36,478 nt of DNA. Source: Xanthobacteraceae bacterium. GTDB lineage: Bacteria > Pseudomonadota > Alphaproteobacteria > Rhizobiales > Xanthobacteraceae. The notes under the pieces are model-generated. The model was not told the DNA's origin and ran no database searches. It saw only the letters and a program-made list of their open reading frames with translations. The stretch is taken from NCBI GenBank assembly GCA_024508855.1, contig JANINJ010000045.1:1-36478 (forward strand), in the 5' to 3' direction. The position numbers and the translations under genes were made by a program. This document shows, piece by piece, positions 8,374-18,833 of this stretch. Positions within the stretch are counted from its first letter, which is position 1. Each line of letters begins with the position of its first letter.

Positions 8374-9093
8374 ATGACCCCTCACCTGTTCAGCCGCCTT
8401 TCGCTCTGTGCAGCCGCCATCGGCGCGCTCGCTGTGGCCTCCTTCGCTGTGGCCCCATCCATCGCGGCCGAAGACGCCGTCGTCATTCCCGCGCCTGCCA
8501 TGGATGCCCCCCAGGCAGACGGTCTACAGACCGCGGTGGTCGCGGGCGGCTGCTTTTGGGGTGTGCAGGGCGTGTTTCAGCATACGGCGGGCGTGGTGAA
8601 TGCCGTGTCCGGCTATGCCGGCGGCAACAAGAGCACCGCCAAATACGACGTGGTCAGCACCGGCACCACCGGCCACGCGGAATCCGTTGAGATCAAATAC
8701 GATCCGAAGCGGATCAGCTACGGCAAGATCCTGCAGATCTACTTCTCGGTCGCGCACGATCCGACCCAACTCAATCGTCAGGGCCCCGACACCGGCACAC
8801 AATATCGGTCCGAGATATTCGCGACCAATGCCGAGCAGAAAAAGATCGCCGAGGCCTACATTGCCCAGCTCGATGCGGCCAAGGTTTTCAAGCGGCCGAT
8901 CGTGACGAAGGTCGGAATGCTGGACGGATTCTTTCCGGCGGAGGCCTATCATCAGGACTACCTGACGCTGCACCCCAATCAACCCTATATTGCCTACAAC
9001 GATCTGCCGAAGATCGAAAACCTGAAGAAGATTTTCGCGCAGAACTACGTCGAGAAGCCGACGCTGGTGAGTTCGTCCAAGGCCACCAACTGA
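8374..9093 (+). CDS. msrA: Peptide methionine sulfoxide reductase MsrA, exported
   Basis: The 239-residue product reduces the S-form of methionine sulfoxide in proteins. A signal peptide (about residues 1-32, hydrophobic LCAAAIGALAVASFAV, cut near SIAA) directs it to the periplasm. The MsrA domain follows: catalytic Cys60 in GCFWG, then YAGG, GHAESVEI, FFSVAHDPTQLNRQGPD-like residues, QYRSEIF and AYHQDYL. No other cysteine is present in the mature domain, so the usual resolving Cys is missing and a one-Cys mechanism is implied. The ATG at 8374 with GAGAGGA just upstream was chosen. A longer frame from 8248 would bury the signal peptide. msrB starts 24 bases after the stop, so the pair is probably one operon. 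Confidence 0.93.
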   Translation: MTPHLFSRLSLCAAAIGALAVASFAVAPSIAAEDAVVIPAPAMDAPQADGLQTAVVAGGCFWGVQGVFQHTAGVVNAVSGYAGGNKSTAKYDVVSTGTTGHAESVEIKYDPKRISYGKILQIYFSVAHDPTQLNRQGPDTGTQYRSEIFATNAEQKKIAEAYIAQLDAAKVFKRPIVTKVGMLDGFFPAEAYHQDYLTLHPNQPYIAYNDLPKIENLKKIFAQNYVEKPTLVSSSKATN

Positions 9094-9117
9094 GCGCTAA
9101 TCTGTTTTGGAGGATCG

Positions 9118-9531
9118 ATGTCCGATACCAAACAAGTTCCGGGAAAGGTCGAAAAGAGCGACAGCGAGTGGCGCAAGGAATTGACGCCGATGCAGTATGC
9201 CGTTCTGCGCGAGAAGGCCACCGAGCGGCCGTTCTCCGGCGAATATGAATACACCAAAACACCTGGCACTTATGTGTGTGCCGGCTGTGGCCAGACGCTG
9301 TTCGAATCCGATGCGAAATTCGATTCCGGCTGCGGCTGGCCGAGCTTCACTCGCCCGGCATCCGAAAACCACGTCGATGAAGAACGCGACGTCAGTCACG
9401 GCATGATCCGCACAGAGGTGCTATGCTCGAAATGCAATGGCCATCTCGGACACGTATTCGATGATGGTCCAGGGCCGACGGGATTGCGTTACTGCATCAA
9501 TTCTGCGGCATTGAAGCTACAGGCAAAATAA
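9118..9531 (+). CDS. msrB: Peptide methionine sulfoxide reductase MsrB
   Basis: The 137-residue product reduces the R-form of methionine sulfoxide. It has the two zinc-binding CxxC pairs (Cys54/57 and Cys103/106), SGCGWPSF with Cys72 in the usual resolving position, and catalytic Cys126 in RYCINSAAL. Its length is typical of a single-domain MsrB. There is no signal peptide (it starts [17 protein letters not shown]), so it should act in the cytoplasm, unlike the exported MsrA encoded upstream. GGAGG precedes the ATG. A hairpin terminator follows about 40 bases after the stop. Confidence 0.95.
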   Translation: MSDTKQVPGKVEKSDSEWRKELTPMQYAVLREKATERPFSGEYEYTKTPGTYVCAGCGQTLFESDAKFDSGCGWPSFTRPASENHVDEERDVSHGMIRTEVLCSKCNGHLGHVFDDGPGPTGLRYCINSAALKLQAK

Positions 9532-9571
9532 CGACTCAATTCGCGATTACATACATGCGAACCCGCCAACG

Positions 9572-9610
9572 GCCCTGCGCAACCTAATTCTGGTTACGCA
9601 GGGCTTTGTT
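9572..9610 (+). terminator. Intrinsic terminator of msrA-msrB
   Basis: GCCCTGCG-C-AACC pairs with GGTT-A-CGCAGGGC around a seven-base loop, with one C/A mismatch, and is followed by TTTGTT. It lies about 40 bases after the msrB stop codon and ends the msrAB transcript. Confidence 0.85.
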
Positions 9611-9668
9611 GTCGTGGCCTGCGCCATGCGCGGCAAAACCAATAAAAAACTCACACCGAAAGACTACG

Positions 9669-10040
9669 ATGTCGCAAACTTCAAATCGCGTCGTGCTCGG
9701 CTTTGGACTGGCCGTGCTCGTTCTCGAATTTTTCCTCTCGCAACAGTCCGCGCTGGCAACCGACAAGGTTTCGCTGTTCAAGGTCGTCACGGCCAAGGAC
9801 GAAATCGTGATCGGACTTACCAAAGACGAACTCTCGCAAATGGATGGCCGAGACGCCGGCGGCGTCGCCAAAATGCTGGCCGCCAAGGGCTCGATGACCG
9901 TATGGGAATATGCCGTTCGCAAGGCGGAAGCCGGCGCGCTGGAACAGGCTCCCTTGCGCAAGGTCGGGCTGATGGCCAGCACCGCGTTAAGGGTGGAACC
10001 CTATACCTCTCTGCTCAAAGTCGTCCCGATCGACGAGTAG
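9669..10040 (+). CDS. Hypothetical exported or membrane-anchored protein
   Basis: The 123-residue product begins with a hydrophobic segment at about residues 8-25 (VVLGFGLAVLVLEFFLSQQ) ending in SALATD, which looks like a signal peptide or anchor. The rest is a small mixed domain (VSLFKVVTAKDEIVIGLTKDEL, MTVWEYAVRKAEAGAL, LRVEPYTSLLKVVPID). I do not recognise the family. The ATG at 9669 is chosen because it places the hydrophobic segment at the N-terminus. An upstream in-frame start at 9606 lies in the msrB terminator. A second overlapping frame here (9614-10072) has the composition of a shadow. Confidence 0.65.
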   Translation: MSQTSNRVVLGFGLAVLVLEFFLSQQSALATDKVSLFKVVTAKDEIVIGLTKDELSQMDGRDAGGVAKMLAAKGSMTVWEYAVRKAEAGALEQAPLRKVGLMASTALRVEPYTSLLKVVPIDE

Positions 10041-10443
10041 GAGAGGTATGCGAAGACCCGGGAATATCCTAGTACGGCCGCGGCTCCAGCGTATCGCTTT
10101 GAAAACGCGGCTGTAATTCGCGGCATGCGAATTGATCGAGAATTTCCGGTCTCGCGCGCCGCGAGGGTCGCTTTTTGCTCGATCATGACTATATTGGGTA
10201 CTGTCATGAAATGATGTCAGCCGGGCAGCAGTTGCCCGGCGAATTTTGCGTTTTGCGCGGGCATCAGTTCGATCGTTACCTTAGAGCATGATGCGGAAAG
10301 CGCCTGACCTCGGATCAGTTCTGAGGATTTCGAAGCGATTTTCGGATGTCGTCATACTCCAGGTCATTAACATCGATCACGTTGATGATTTCGGGTTACC
10401 GTAATGCATCGGCATCGTGATCCAGCGTAGAGGTCAGTTATCC
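10041..10443. other. 403-base stretch without a recognised gene
   Basis: No convincing coding frame is present; a 68-codon minus-strand frame (10001-10207) overlaps the preceding gene and is not credible. A GC hairpin lies at 10220-10240 (GCCGGGC, seven-base loop, GCCCGGC) followed by GAATTTT, possibly a weak terminator. From about 10285, AGAGCATGATGCGGAAA resembles one end of a repeat common in Rhizobiales, but the inverted partner is not visible. The promoter of the next small gene must lie in the last 100 bases. Confidence 0.5.
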
Positions 10444-10740
10444 ATGTCCGCATTCAGCTTCAACAAATCAGCAGAATTGTTTCCGGCCGCGATCCGCAAG
10501 AAGAAGCGTGCGGGCTTTGCCTATCGCCGGTTCGACACTGCAGCCGATGCGGTTCGCTTCGCGATCGAAGAATTGCCGGCAGACTCGCTGAACGGCGCAT
10601 ATCTGCAGGTTGACGAAGCCCGCTTCGATCAAAATGGAATCCGCACGCTGTACAACAGCAAGGATTTTCCCCTCGCTCGCCGTACCCCGGCTGAGTCCGA
10701 TTCTGTCGAGGCAGGCACCTCGGCGGACGCCGCCGCCTGA
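10444..10740 (+). CDS. Small hypothetical protein
   Basis: The 98-residue product has no signal peptide or membrane segment. The first 80 residues look like a compact alpha/beta fold (KKRAGFAYRRFDTAADAVRF, AIEELPADSLNGAYLQVDE, RFDQNGIRTLYNSKDFPL), and the end is an Ala/Ser/Asp-rich tail. I recognise no family with a known function. AGAGG about ten bases before the ATG supports the start. It converges with the DUF4112 gene, with 13 bases between the stops. Codon usage and composition resemble those of the neighbours. Confidence 0.7.
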   Translation: MSAFSFNKSAELFPAAIRKKKRAGFAYRRFDTAADAVRFAIEELPADSLNGAYLQVDEARFDQNGIRTLYNSKDFPLARRTPAESDSVEAGTSADAAA

Positions 10741-10753
10741 TCTCCCACGCGAT

Positions 10754-11269
10754 CTATCGTTGACGATCGAGCCAGCGCCGCAACAATCTCACGTTGCGGA
10801 TGTTGGCGCGGAACATCACGTCGAACGCATCGCCCACCACCGGTACGAGACCGACCGCGCCATCGAGCGCGACATTGCCAAGCATGCGCGCCGTAATGTG
10901 CCACGGCGCGCCGAGTGCACGGGCCTCGCGCACCAGCCAGAGCGATATCGCCGTGGTGATGATGTCGCCGATCACCGGGATCAGGCCGATGATGCCGTCG
11001 ATGCCGTAACGAACCTTGGTTCCCGGAACGATAAACGCGACATCCAGCAGTTTCGCCAAAGCCTCAAGCCGCGCGATGCGCTGCTCGCGCGTCAGCGTGC
11101 CAAAAGGGTTGGCACTCGATGTCCGGAAATCGAACGTGCCGGACCCGAACGTTCCCTGTCCCAGCGTGGCCGGATCAATCTCGCGGCCGTCCTGATCGAT
11201 GATCGGGCCGTTCGCGGTCGTCGCGCGGGCGCGGCGGGATGCTGATGCATAGACCTGTTCGTTCAACAT
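10754..11269 (-). CDS. DUF4112 domain protein
   Basis: The 171-residue product has a polar N-terminal half with TREQRIARLEALAKLLD (about 60-76), then the DUF4112 region: LDVAFIVPGTKVRYGIDGII and a hydrophobic helix to about 113. A motif appears twice, DGIIGLIPVIGD (91-102) and DGAVGLVPVVGD (136-147), suggesting an internal duplication. Both copies lie in hydrophobic segments, so it probably associates with or spans the membrane. No function is established for the family. The gene is 144 bases downstream of the diguanylate cyclase on the same strand and could share its transcript. Confidence 0.82.
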   Translation of the reverse strand: MLNEQVYASASRRARATTANGPIIDQDGREIDPATLGQGTFGSGTFDFRTSSANPFGTLTREQRIARLEALAKLLDVAFIVPGTKVRYGIDGIIGLIPVIGDIITTAISLWLVREARALGAPWHITARMLGNVALDGAVGLVPVVGDAFDVMFRANIRNVRLLRRWLDRQR

Positions 11270-11413
11270 CGCGATGAGATGGGGTAGATCGCGACATTTG
11301 GCAAGTCGCGCGGATCGTCGCAGGAACCGGCAAATGCCAGGTTCCGGTAGCCCGTTGTCCGGAGAACGCGCTCGAAAAACCCTGCAGCTCTGACGGCTTC
11401 GAGAGGCCTGCGG

Positions 11414-12619
11414 TCAGGCCGTTCGGCGCAGCTCGATGCGATCGGGCAAGGGAGCCGTCGGTGGCTGATAGACCGCGTAGCGATCCTTGCCGTCGTTCTT
11501 TGCCGCGTAGAGCGCATGATCCGCTGCAGCGATCAAGCGCTCCGAATACTGGCCGATATAGGGCGTCCACTGGGCAACGCCGATGCTGATCGCAATCGTT
11601 ATCGGGGCACCGTTTTCCGCCGTGAGTTGTTCACGACATGCTTCCAGCGCACGACGGGCCATCATCGCACCTTCCCGCAATGTCGTCGCGGGCAGCACGA
11701 CGCAGAACTCATCGCCGCCCGAGCGGGCCAGCAGATCGGCGGGACGCAGGCACGACTGCACCGCGCGCGTCATCTGACGCAGGCATTCATCGCCGGCGCC
11801 GTGCCCGAAGCTGTCATTGATCGCTTTGAAGTTGTCGAGATCGATCGCCAGCAGCGAGAACGGCTCTCCGGAGCGTTGCGACACGACACACTCGTCCGTC
11901 AGACGTTGCAGCAGATGGCGACGATTTGCGACGCCGGTGAGATCGTCCGATAGAGCGAGATTAGCAACCTCGCCGCGCAACCGATCGATCGCCATCAGCA
12001 GAAAACCGAAATTCCAGGTCATTGCCAGGAACAGCAGCACCAGAATCAAGGCGGCCTGAAAGGAATTGAAATGGATCATCGACGCCGGACCGCCGATGTC
12101 GAACAGGCTCATCACCCCTCGCATGAGGTTTACGGCGATGATCAATACGGCAACGGATCCTGACAGGCGCGCGCCGGGATTACGATTGCCGTTGGCCCGG
12201 GAGAAGATCAGGCCGAGCGGCAATGCCATCGGCACGGACTGCGCGATCGAATAGACGAAAATCCGCATCGAGGTGCTTGGCTCGATGGCCGCAAAATAGG
12301 CCAGACCGAGAAAGCTCAACGCAACGATCACGATGTTGGTCCGCCACGATGCCGGCCGGCCATAGAACCGTTCGACCCCCATCGCCGCCAGGCTTGTTCC
12401 GGCAATCAGCAACATGCCGCCGAGCATCAGCGGAATCAGCGGCGGGATATAAATGCGGAACAACCCGACACCCGCGCCGAGCGCTACGCAGAATGCCGCT
12501 GCAGCCCAATATCGCGAGGCGTCGAGATTGGGATAGCTTCGCATGACGTAGGCCCAGACCAGACCCAGCGCCAAAAAATTGACGACGAAGACGATCCAAA
12601 GAGTTGGGACGCTCAGCAT
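11414..12619 (-). CDS. Membrane diguanylate cyclase (GGDEF)
   Basis: The 401-residue product makes the second messenger cyclic di-GMP. The N-terminal 210 residues hold six or seven hydrophobic segments (starting LWIVFVVNFLALGLVWAYV) with no recognised sensor name. The GGDEF domain follows from about 222 (DDLTGVANRRHLL, LLAIDLDNFKAINDSFGHGAGD). The active site GGDEF is intact at 301-305 and an RPAD I-site lies at 292-295, the exact five-residue spacing for product inhibition. No EAL domain is present. It should therefore be an active, feedback-inhibited cyclase, possibly linking an unknown envelope signal to motility or adhesion. A TTAA-N7-TTAA sequence lies upstream. Confidence 0.93.
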   Translation of the reverse strand: MLSVPTLWIVFVVNFLALGLVWAYVMRSYPNLDASRYWAAAAFCVALGAGVGLFRIYIPPLIPLMLGGMLLIAGTSLAAMGVERFYGRPASWRTNIVIVALSFLGLAYFAAIEPSTSMRIFVYSIAQSVPMALPLGLIFSRANGNRNPGARLSGSVAVLIIAVNLMRGVMSLFDIGGPASMIHFNSFQAALILVLLFLAMTWNFGFLLMAIDRLRGEVANLALSDDLTGVANRRHLLQRLTDECVVSQRSGEPFSLLAIDLDNFKAINDSFGHGAGDECLRQMTRAVQSCLRPADLLARSGGDEFCVVLPATTLREGAMMARRALEACREQLTAENGAPITIAISIGVAQWTPYIGQYSERLIAAADHALYAAKNDGKDRYAVYQPPTAPLPDRIELRRTA

Positions 12620-12823
12620 CGCAGCTTCCGGACGACGTGCATCCGTCTCCCCACCAGTTCGTTTGTCCCGTTCATGAAGCTCCCCAACGCGTTGCCCTAA
12701 AGTGCCCGCGCAGCCTTTAACGGAACCTCACCGCGTTCGAACAATCCACAGCGTGGTTGTGAATCCATGAATGCGGAAAAGGCCGCGGCCGGGACGGCGG
12801 AAAATACCGGCAACGGCGGCGCT

Positions 12824-12838
12824 TTAATGCAACGTTAA
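12824..12838. promoter_or_regulatory. Possible CtrA box upstream of the diguanylate cyclase
   Basis: TTAA, seven bases, TTAA, without the final C of the consensus on either strand. It lies in the 273-base gap between the nitroreductase end and the diguanylate cyclase start, about 205 bases before that start on the minus strand. The distance is long for direct activation, and the site is only a sequence match. Confidence 0.3.
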
Positions 12839-12892
12839 GCATGGAGGCACCGGACGGCTTACGATCCGGAGCAGTGACGATCCGCAAATCGC

Positions 12893-13585
12893 TTATTCGA
12901 AGAACGTCGAGATCTCCGACAGCGGCTTCTTCTCGGTCGCGTGTTGCGGAATATGCGCGCTCGCAGCCGGATACCCCGTGACCAGAAGGATGTACGGCTT
13001 TTCCGTTTCCGGACGCCCGCAGATTTCGTTGAGGAAACTCATCGGCGCAGGCGTATGCGTCAACGTGGCGAGGCCTGCGTGATGCAGCGCCGCGATGAGA
13101 AAGCCGGTCGCGATCGAGACCGATTCCGGCACGTAGTAGTTCTTGCGCATGACGCCGTCGGCGCTGCGGCTCTTGCGTGCGCCGAACACGCAGATCAGCC
13201 ACGGCGCGATGTCGAGGAAGGGCTTGTCCTGATCGGTGCCGAGCGGCTTCAAGGCGGCAAGCCATTCGACGCCGGCACGCCCGCCGTAAAACGCGCGCTC
13301 CTCTTCTTCCGCGGCGGCGCGGATGCGCGACTTCATCGCCGGATTGCCGATCACCGAGAAATGCCACGGCTGATGATTGGCGCCGCTCGGCGCCGTTCCG
13401 GCCGCCGTCAGGCAGGTCTCGATCACCGACCGCGGCACCGGCCGGCTGGAGAATTCGCGCACCGTGTGGCGACGGCGAAGCCCTTCATAGAACGCCTCGG
13501 CGCGGCGCTGCATGTCGTCGGGCGAATGCTCGACAAAATCCGGCAGCGGAATCGGTACGAAATCCGCGGTCAGCGGAGCGCTCAT
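12893..13585 (-). CDS. Nitroreductase family flavoprotein
   Basis: The 230-residue product is an FMN-dependent oxidoreductase of the nitroreductase superfamily. [15 protein letters not shown] (37-51) is the usual FMN-phosphate-binding start, and [12 protein letters not shown] (65-76) is the conserved flavin-contacting loop. The arrangement, with an N-terminal extension and PSGANHQPW, resembles the iodotyrosine-deiodinase-like branch, but substrate cannot be read from the sequence. CAGGAG precedes the ATG. The next gene upstream on the same strand, the lytic transglycosylase, ends 24 bases before this start, so the two may be co-transcribed. Confidence 0.88.
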   Translation of the reverse strand: MSAPLTADFVPIPLPDFVEHSPDDMQRRAEAFYEGLRRRHTVREFSSRPVPRSVIETCLTAAGTAPSGANHQPWHFSVIGNPAMKSRIRAAAEEEERAFYGGRAGVEWLAALKPLGTDQDKPFLDIAPWLICVFGARKSRSADGVMRKNYYVPESVSIATGFLIAALHHAGLATLTHTPAPMSFLNEICGRPETEKPYILLVTGYPAASAHIPQHATEKKPLSEISTFFE

Positions 13586-13609
13586 CGTGGTCTCCTGAAA
13601 TAAATCGCG

Positions 13610-14416
13610 CTATTGGCCGACGAGACGATCGGCGAAGTAGCCGATGGTCTTGCGGTAAATGGTGGCCCTGTTCCATTCACGCATGGCGTCGAAATTCGCC
13701 GAACCTTCATGATAGTCGCCGCCCGCGCGCCAGCCGTTGGTCTTGAGCAGGTTCGCGGTGGAGGCCAGCACGTCCGGCACGCTGTGACGCAGGTCGACAT
13801 GGCCATTGCCGTCATAGTCGACGCCGTACTTGATGTAGGACGACGGCAGGAATTGGGTTTGCCCGATCTCCCCGGCATAGGCGCCGATCATGTCGCGCAG
13901 GCCGAGATCGCCACGCTGTACGATCTTCAGCGCCGCCAGCAATTCGTTCTGGAACAGTTCGGTGCGGCGGCAATCGTGCGCCATGGTGGCGAGCACGCGG
14001 AACACCGGCAGCTTGCCCATGTCGCCGTGACCGAAATCGGTCTCGAGCCCCCAGATCGCGACGAGGATCTGCGGCGGCACGCCGAATTGCCGCTCGATGC
14101 GCGACAGCAACGCCGCATGACGCTGCAACATCGCACGCCCGGTCTTGATGCGCCCGGCGCCGACGCGGGTGGCGACATATTGCTCGAAACTCTTGTTGAA
14201 GGTGCCCCGCTGCCGCCGGTCGAAATTCAGCACCGCCTGGTCCAGCGTGACACCGCCCAGCGCCTGCGAGATGACGCCCTGGGAAATGCCGGCGGCCTGC
14301 GCCTCGCGCGACATGCTGGCGACGAAGCCGTTGAAATCGCCGCCGCACTGCGCGGCGCGGGCGGGAGCGGACAACGCCAGAATACCGAGAGCGACAGCGA
14401 CGCCTAGCCTGATCAT
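13610..14416 (-). CDS. Lytic murein transglycosylase, MltB-like
   Basis: The 268-residue product cleaves peptidoglycan between MurNAc and GlcNAc, forming anhydro-MurNAc. A signal peptide (about 1-22, LGVAVALGILALSAPARAA) exports it. The Cys at 24 is not in a lipobox. The catalytic Glu125 lies in IWGLETDFG, and GEIGQTQFLPSSYIKYGVDYDG and SVPDVLASTANLLKTNGW are hallmarks of the MltB family. It lacks the C-terminal peptidoglycan-binding domain of longer relatives. The ATG at 14416 with AGGGAAG upstream was chosen, because a longer frame to 14647 would bury the signal peptide. The nitroreductase gene follows closely. Confidence 0.9.
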   Translation of the reverse strand: MIRLGVAVALGILALSAPARAAQCGGDFNGFVASMSREAQAAGISQGVISQALGGVTLDQAVLNFDRRQRGTFNKSFEQYVATRVGAGRIKTGRAMLQRHAALLSRIERQFGVPPQILVAIWGLETDFGHGDMGKLPVFRVLATMAHDCRRTELFQNELLAALKIVQRGDLGLRDMIGAYAGEIGQTQFLPSSYIKYGVDYDGNGHVDLRHSVPDVLASTANLLKTNGWRAGGDYHEGSANFDAMREWNRATIYRKTIGYFADRLVGQ

Positions 14417-14767
14417 GGAAAACTTCCCTGGTTCACACCGGCAGGCACCATGCCATGCGGAACGGATGAACGTCAAAAACCACTGCCGCGCGATGATGAC
14501 GCATTCGCGACACCCGCGAACCCGCGCGGACAAACGCCGCATCGATATCGTCGGATCGGGATCAAAAGGAAACGCCCATCCCGATGGATTCGCATCACTC
14601 TTCGCTAGGATTATAGTCCATATCGATCGAGACCCGATCCGGCGCACTCACCGCGACCGGAAGAGGCGCGATGCATCTGCGCGCTGTCCGGTTCGGCGTG
14701 CGTTCGGTATGTTGACGTCACAACGCTGAAACACCGGCGCGGTACGCCCCCGCATTCAGGAGCCTCC
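14417..14767. other. Divergent intergenic region, transglycosylase/SDR
   Basis: These 351 bases separate two divergently transcribed genes and must hold both promoters. TTGACGTCA at 14712-14720 could include a -35 element for the plus-strand dehydrogenase gene, but no convincing -10 follows. I see no RNA gene, repeat or credible small reading frame here. Confidence 0.4.
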
Positions 14768-15619
14768 ATGTCCCATCCCGCCCTTGTCGCCAAATCCGTC
14801 GCCGTGATTACCGGCGGCGCATCGGGCATCGGCTTTGCCGCGGCGAAACATTTTGCGCGGCTCGGCATGAAGATCTGCATCGCGGACATGGGCGCGGACA
14901 AACTCTCGCGCGCGGCAACCTTGCTCGGCCACCTCGCGCCGGGCGGCGATGCCGACATCATGATCCAGGAAACCGACGTCAGCCATCGCGATGCGGTGGA
15001 GGCGCTCGAGCTTGCGGTGCGCACGCGCTTCGGCGGCACCGACATCCTGATGAACAACGCCGGCATCCAGCCCGGCAGCGAGATGTTCGGCCCGCGCGCC
15101 AACTGGGAGCACGTGCTCGCCGTCAACCTGTGGGGCGTCATCAACGGCACGCAGGTGTTCGCGCCCAACATGATCGCGCGCAAGCGGCCCGGGCTCATCA
15201 TCAACACCGGCTCGAAGCAGGGCATCACCACGCCGCCGGGCGACCCGGCCTATAACGTCGCCAAGGCCGGCGTGAAAGCGTTCACCGAGGCGCTGCAGCA
15301 CGAATTGCGCAACACGCCGAACTGCCACATCGGTGCGCATCTGTTGATCCCCGGCTTCGTGTTCACCGGGCTGACCTCGCGCGGCCGCAGCGAAAAGCCG
15401 CAGGCGGCGTGGACGCCGGAGCAGACCATCGACTTCATGATCGAGAAGATCACGGGCGGCGACTTCTACATCCTCTGCCCCGACAACGACGTGCCGCGCG
15501 AACTCGACGAGAAGCGCATGCAATGGGCGATCGGCGACATCGTCGAGAACCGCCCGCCGCTGTCGCGCTGGCACCCGGACTATGCCGAGGCGTTCAAGGC
15601 GTTCGTCGCGAAGGACTGA
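14768..15619 (+). CDS. Short-chain dehydrogenase/reductase (SDR)
   Basis: The 283-residue product is a classical SDR oxidoreductase. It has the nucleotide-binding TGGASGIG (15-22), the structural NNAG (96-99), and the catalytic Ser149, Tyr162 and Lys166 in INTGSK and AYNVAK. Asp40 at the end of the second strand (ICIAD) suggests preference for NAD over NADP. The C-terminal 60 residues are longer than in the basic fold and include PDNDVPRELDEKRMQWAIGD, seen in several uncharacterised SDRs. Substrate is unknown. CAGGAG precedes the ATG at good spacing. The next gene starts about 70 bases downstream. Confidence 0.9.
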   Translation: MSHPALVAKSVAVITGGASGIGFAAAKHFARLGMKICIADMGADKLSRAATLLGHLAPGGDADIMIQETDVSHRDAVEALELAVRTRFGGTDILMNNAGIQPGSEMFGPRANWEHVLAVNLWGVINGTQVFAPNMIARKRPGLIINTGSKQGITTPPGDPAYNVAKAGVKAFTEALQHELRNTPNCHIGAHLLIPGFVFTGLTSRGRSEKPQAAWTPEQTIDFMIEKITGGDFYILCPDNDVPRELDEKRMQWAIGDIVENRPPLSRWHPDYAEAFKAFVAKD

Positions 15620-15691
15620 GAGCGGCGGCGGAAGGCGGCTGCGGCATCGGACCGCATGCGGCGCGGCCGGATTGGCCGTAGCCTTGCGGGC

Positions 15692-16303
15692 ATGACGCCC
15701 CTGCCCGCGACTGCCTCGACATCCTATGACCTGTATTTCGTGGTGGACGGCAAGCGCTTCTTCTGGCGCAACCCGAACCACGGCGTGACGCTGATCGACG
15801 CCGGGCGCGAATCCGCCATCGCGTGGCGGGCGGAGAGCGGCGAAGATCGCAGGCTGTGGACCGACATCGTCGCGGTGAACATGCTGTCCGCGACCGACGG
15901 CAAGCAGGCGGTCAACCACTGCATCGTCCGCTTTCGCGACGGCCGCACGTTGGCCGTGACCGACGCCGGCGCCTCCGGCCAGGTCGACCAGGACCGCACG
16001 CCGCCATATCGCGATTTCGCCCGCGCGCTCCACGCCCGCCTCGCGCTCGCGCCGCACGGCACGATCCGCTTCACCGCCGGCGTTTCCGAAGGCCGCCACA
16101 CCGGCATGATGGTGATCGGGGCGATCGCCGCGCTGTTCTTCGTCGGCACGCCGCTGGTGCTGCTGTTCATCGTGCGCGACTGGCGCGTGCTCGGCGTGCT
16201 GGCGGCCGGTGCGGCGTTCGTGTGGCCGTTCTGGAAGATCGTCGAGACCAATCGCCCGCGAGACTACGACCCGAAAAACCCGCCGCCGGAATTGATGGAT
16301 TGA
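15692..16303 (+). CDS. Hypothetical two-TM membrane protein
   Basis: The 203-residue product has a soluble N-terminal part of about 135 residues (DLYFVVDGKRFFWRNPNHGV, DIVAVNMLSATDGKQAVNHC, CIVRFRDGRTLAVTD), two membrane helices at about 138-161 and 165-183, and a Pro-rich tail. The N-terminal part reads as beta-rich and could resemble a PH-like fold, but this is only an impression. No family is named. An ATG at 15656 would add 12 basic residues. The ATG at 15692 is preferred, though neither has a good ribosome site. It is on the same strand as the SDR gene and may be co-transcribed. Confidence 0.68.
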   Translation: MTPLPATASTSYDLYFVVDGKRFFWRNPNHGVTLIDAGRESAIAWRAESGEDRRLWTDIVAVNMLSATDGKQAVNHCIVRFRDGRTLAVTDAGASGQVDQDRTPPYRDFARALHARLALAPHGTIRFTAGVSEGRHTGMMVIGAIAALFFVGTPLVLLFIVRDWRVLGVLAAGAAFVWPFWKIVETNRPRDYDPKNPPPELMD

Positions 16304-16458
16304 CGCTGCGGACATATGGCATCGCTTCCGTTGTCCGGTGGCACGCGCGAGGCGCCAGTAGCTCGATGGTTCCTGCCTTCCTTCGGCGGGGCCTGCGGCG
16401 CAACAGTTCGTGCTGCACCACACCCGAGATGACGAACGCGGGAGTGACTATCATATAT

Positions 16459-16489
16459 AAAAAGCCCCAGCACTTAGCCGGGGCTTTTT
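16459..16489. terminator. Bidirectional terminator after rpoD
   Basis: AAAAAGCCCC at 16459-16468 and GGGGCTTTTT at 16480-16489 form a perfect ten-base-pair stem with an eleven-base loop. The A-run and T-run on either side make it active in both directions. It ends rpoD from the right and probably the 15692-16303 gene from the left. Confidence 0.9.
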
Positions 16490-16543
16490 AGGATCAGTTG
16501 TACGAAAAGCTCCACCGTCGCCAAAGCTTCGGCACGATAAGCC

Positions 16544-18685
<2,142 letters not shown>

Positions 18686-18833
18686 TCAATGCTCCTGAAA
18701 CGCACTCACGCCGGGGACGTTGCCGCCCGCCTGGAATTTCTTGGATGCAGACGCGGAAAAGGCGGCGCCAAACCCCGCCACCCCGAATCTGCTTTGCCGG
18801 TATCAAACTCTGGCGGGACAGTGCGCCAAAGCC

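Noticed and set aside
10001-10207. Minus-strand frame of 68 codons
   Set aside because: It overlaps the end of the small hypothetical gene, has no ribosome site and no recognisable composition.
14712-14720. TTGACGTCA as a promoter or CRE-like site before the SDR gene
   Set aside because: A -35-like hexamer without a clear -10 and without any second copy is not enough for a named site.
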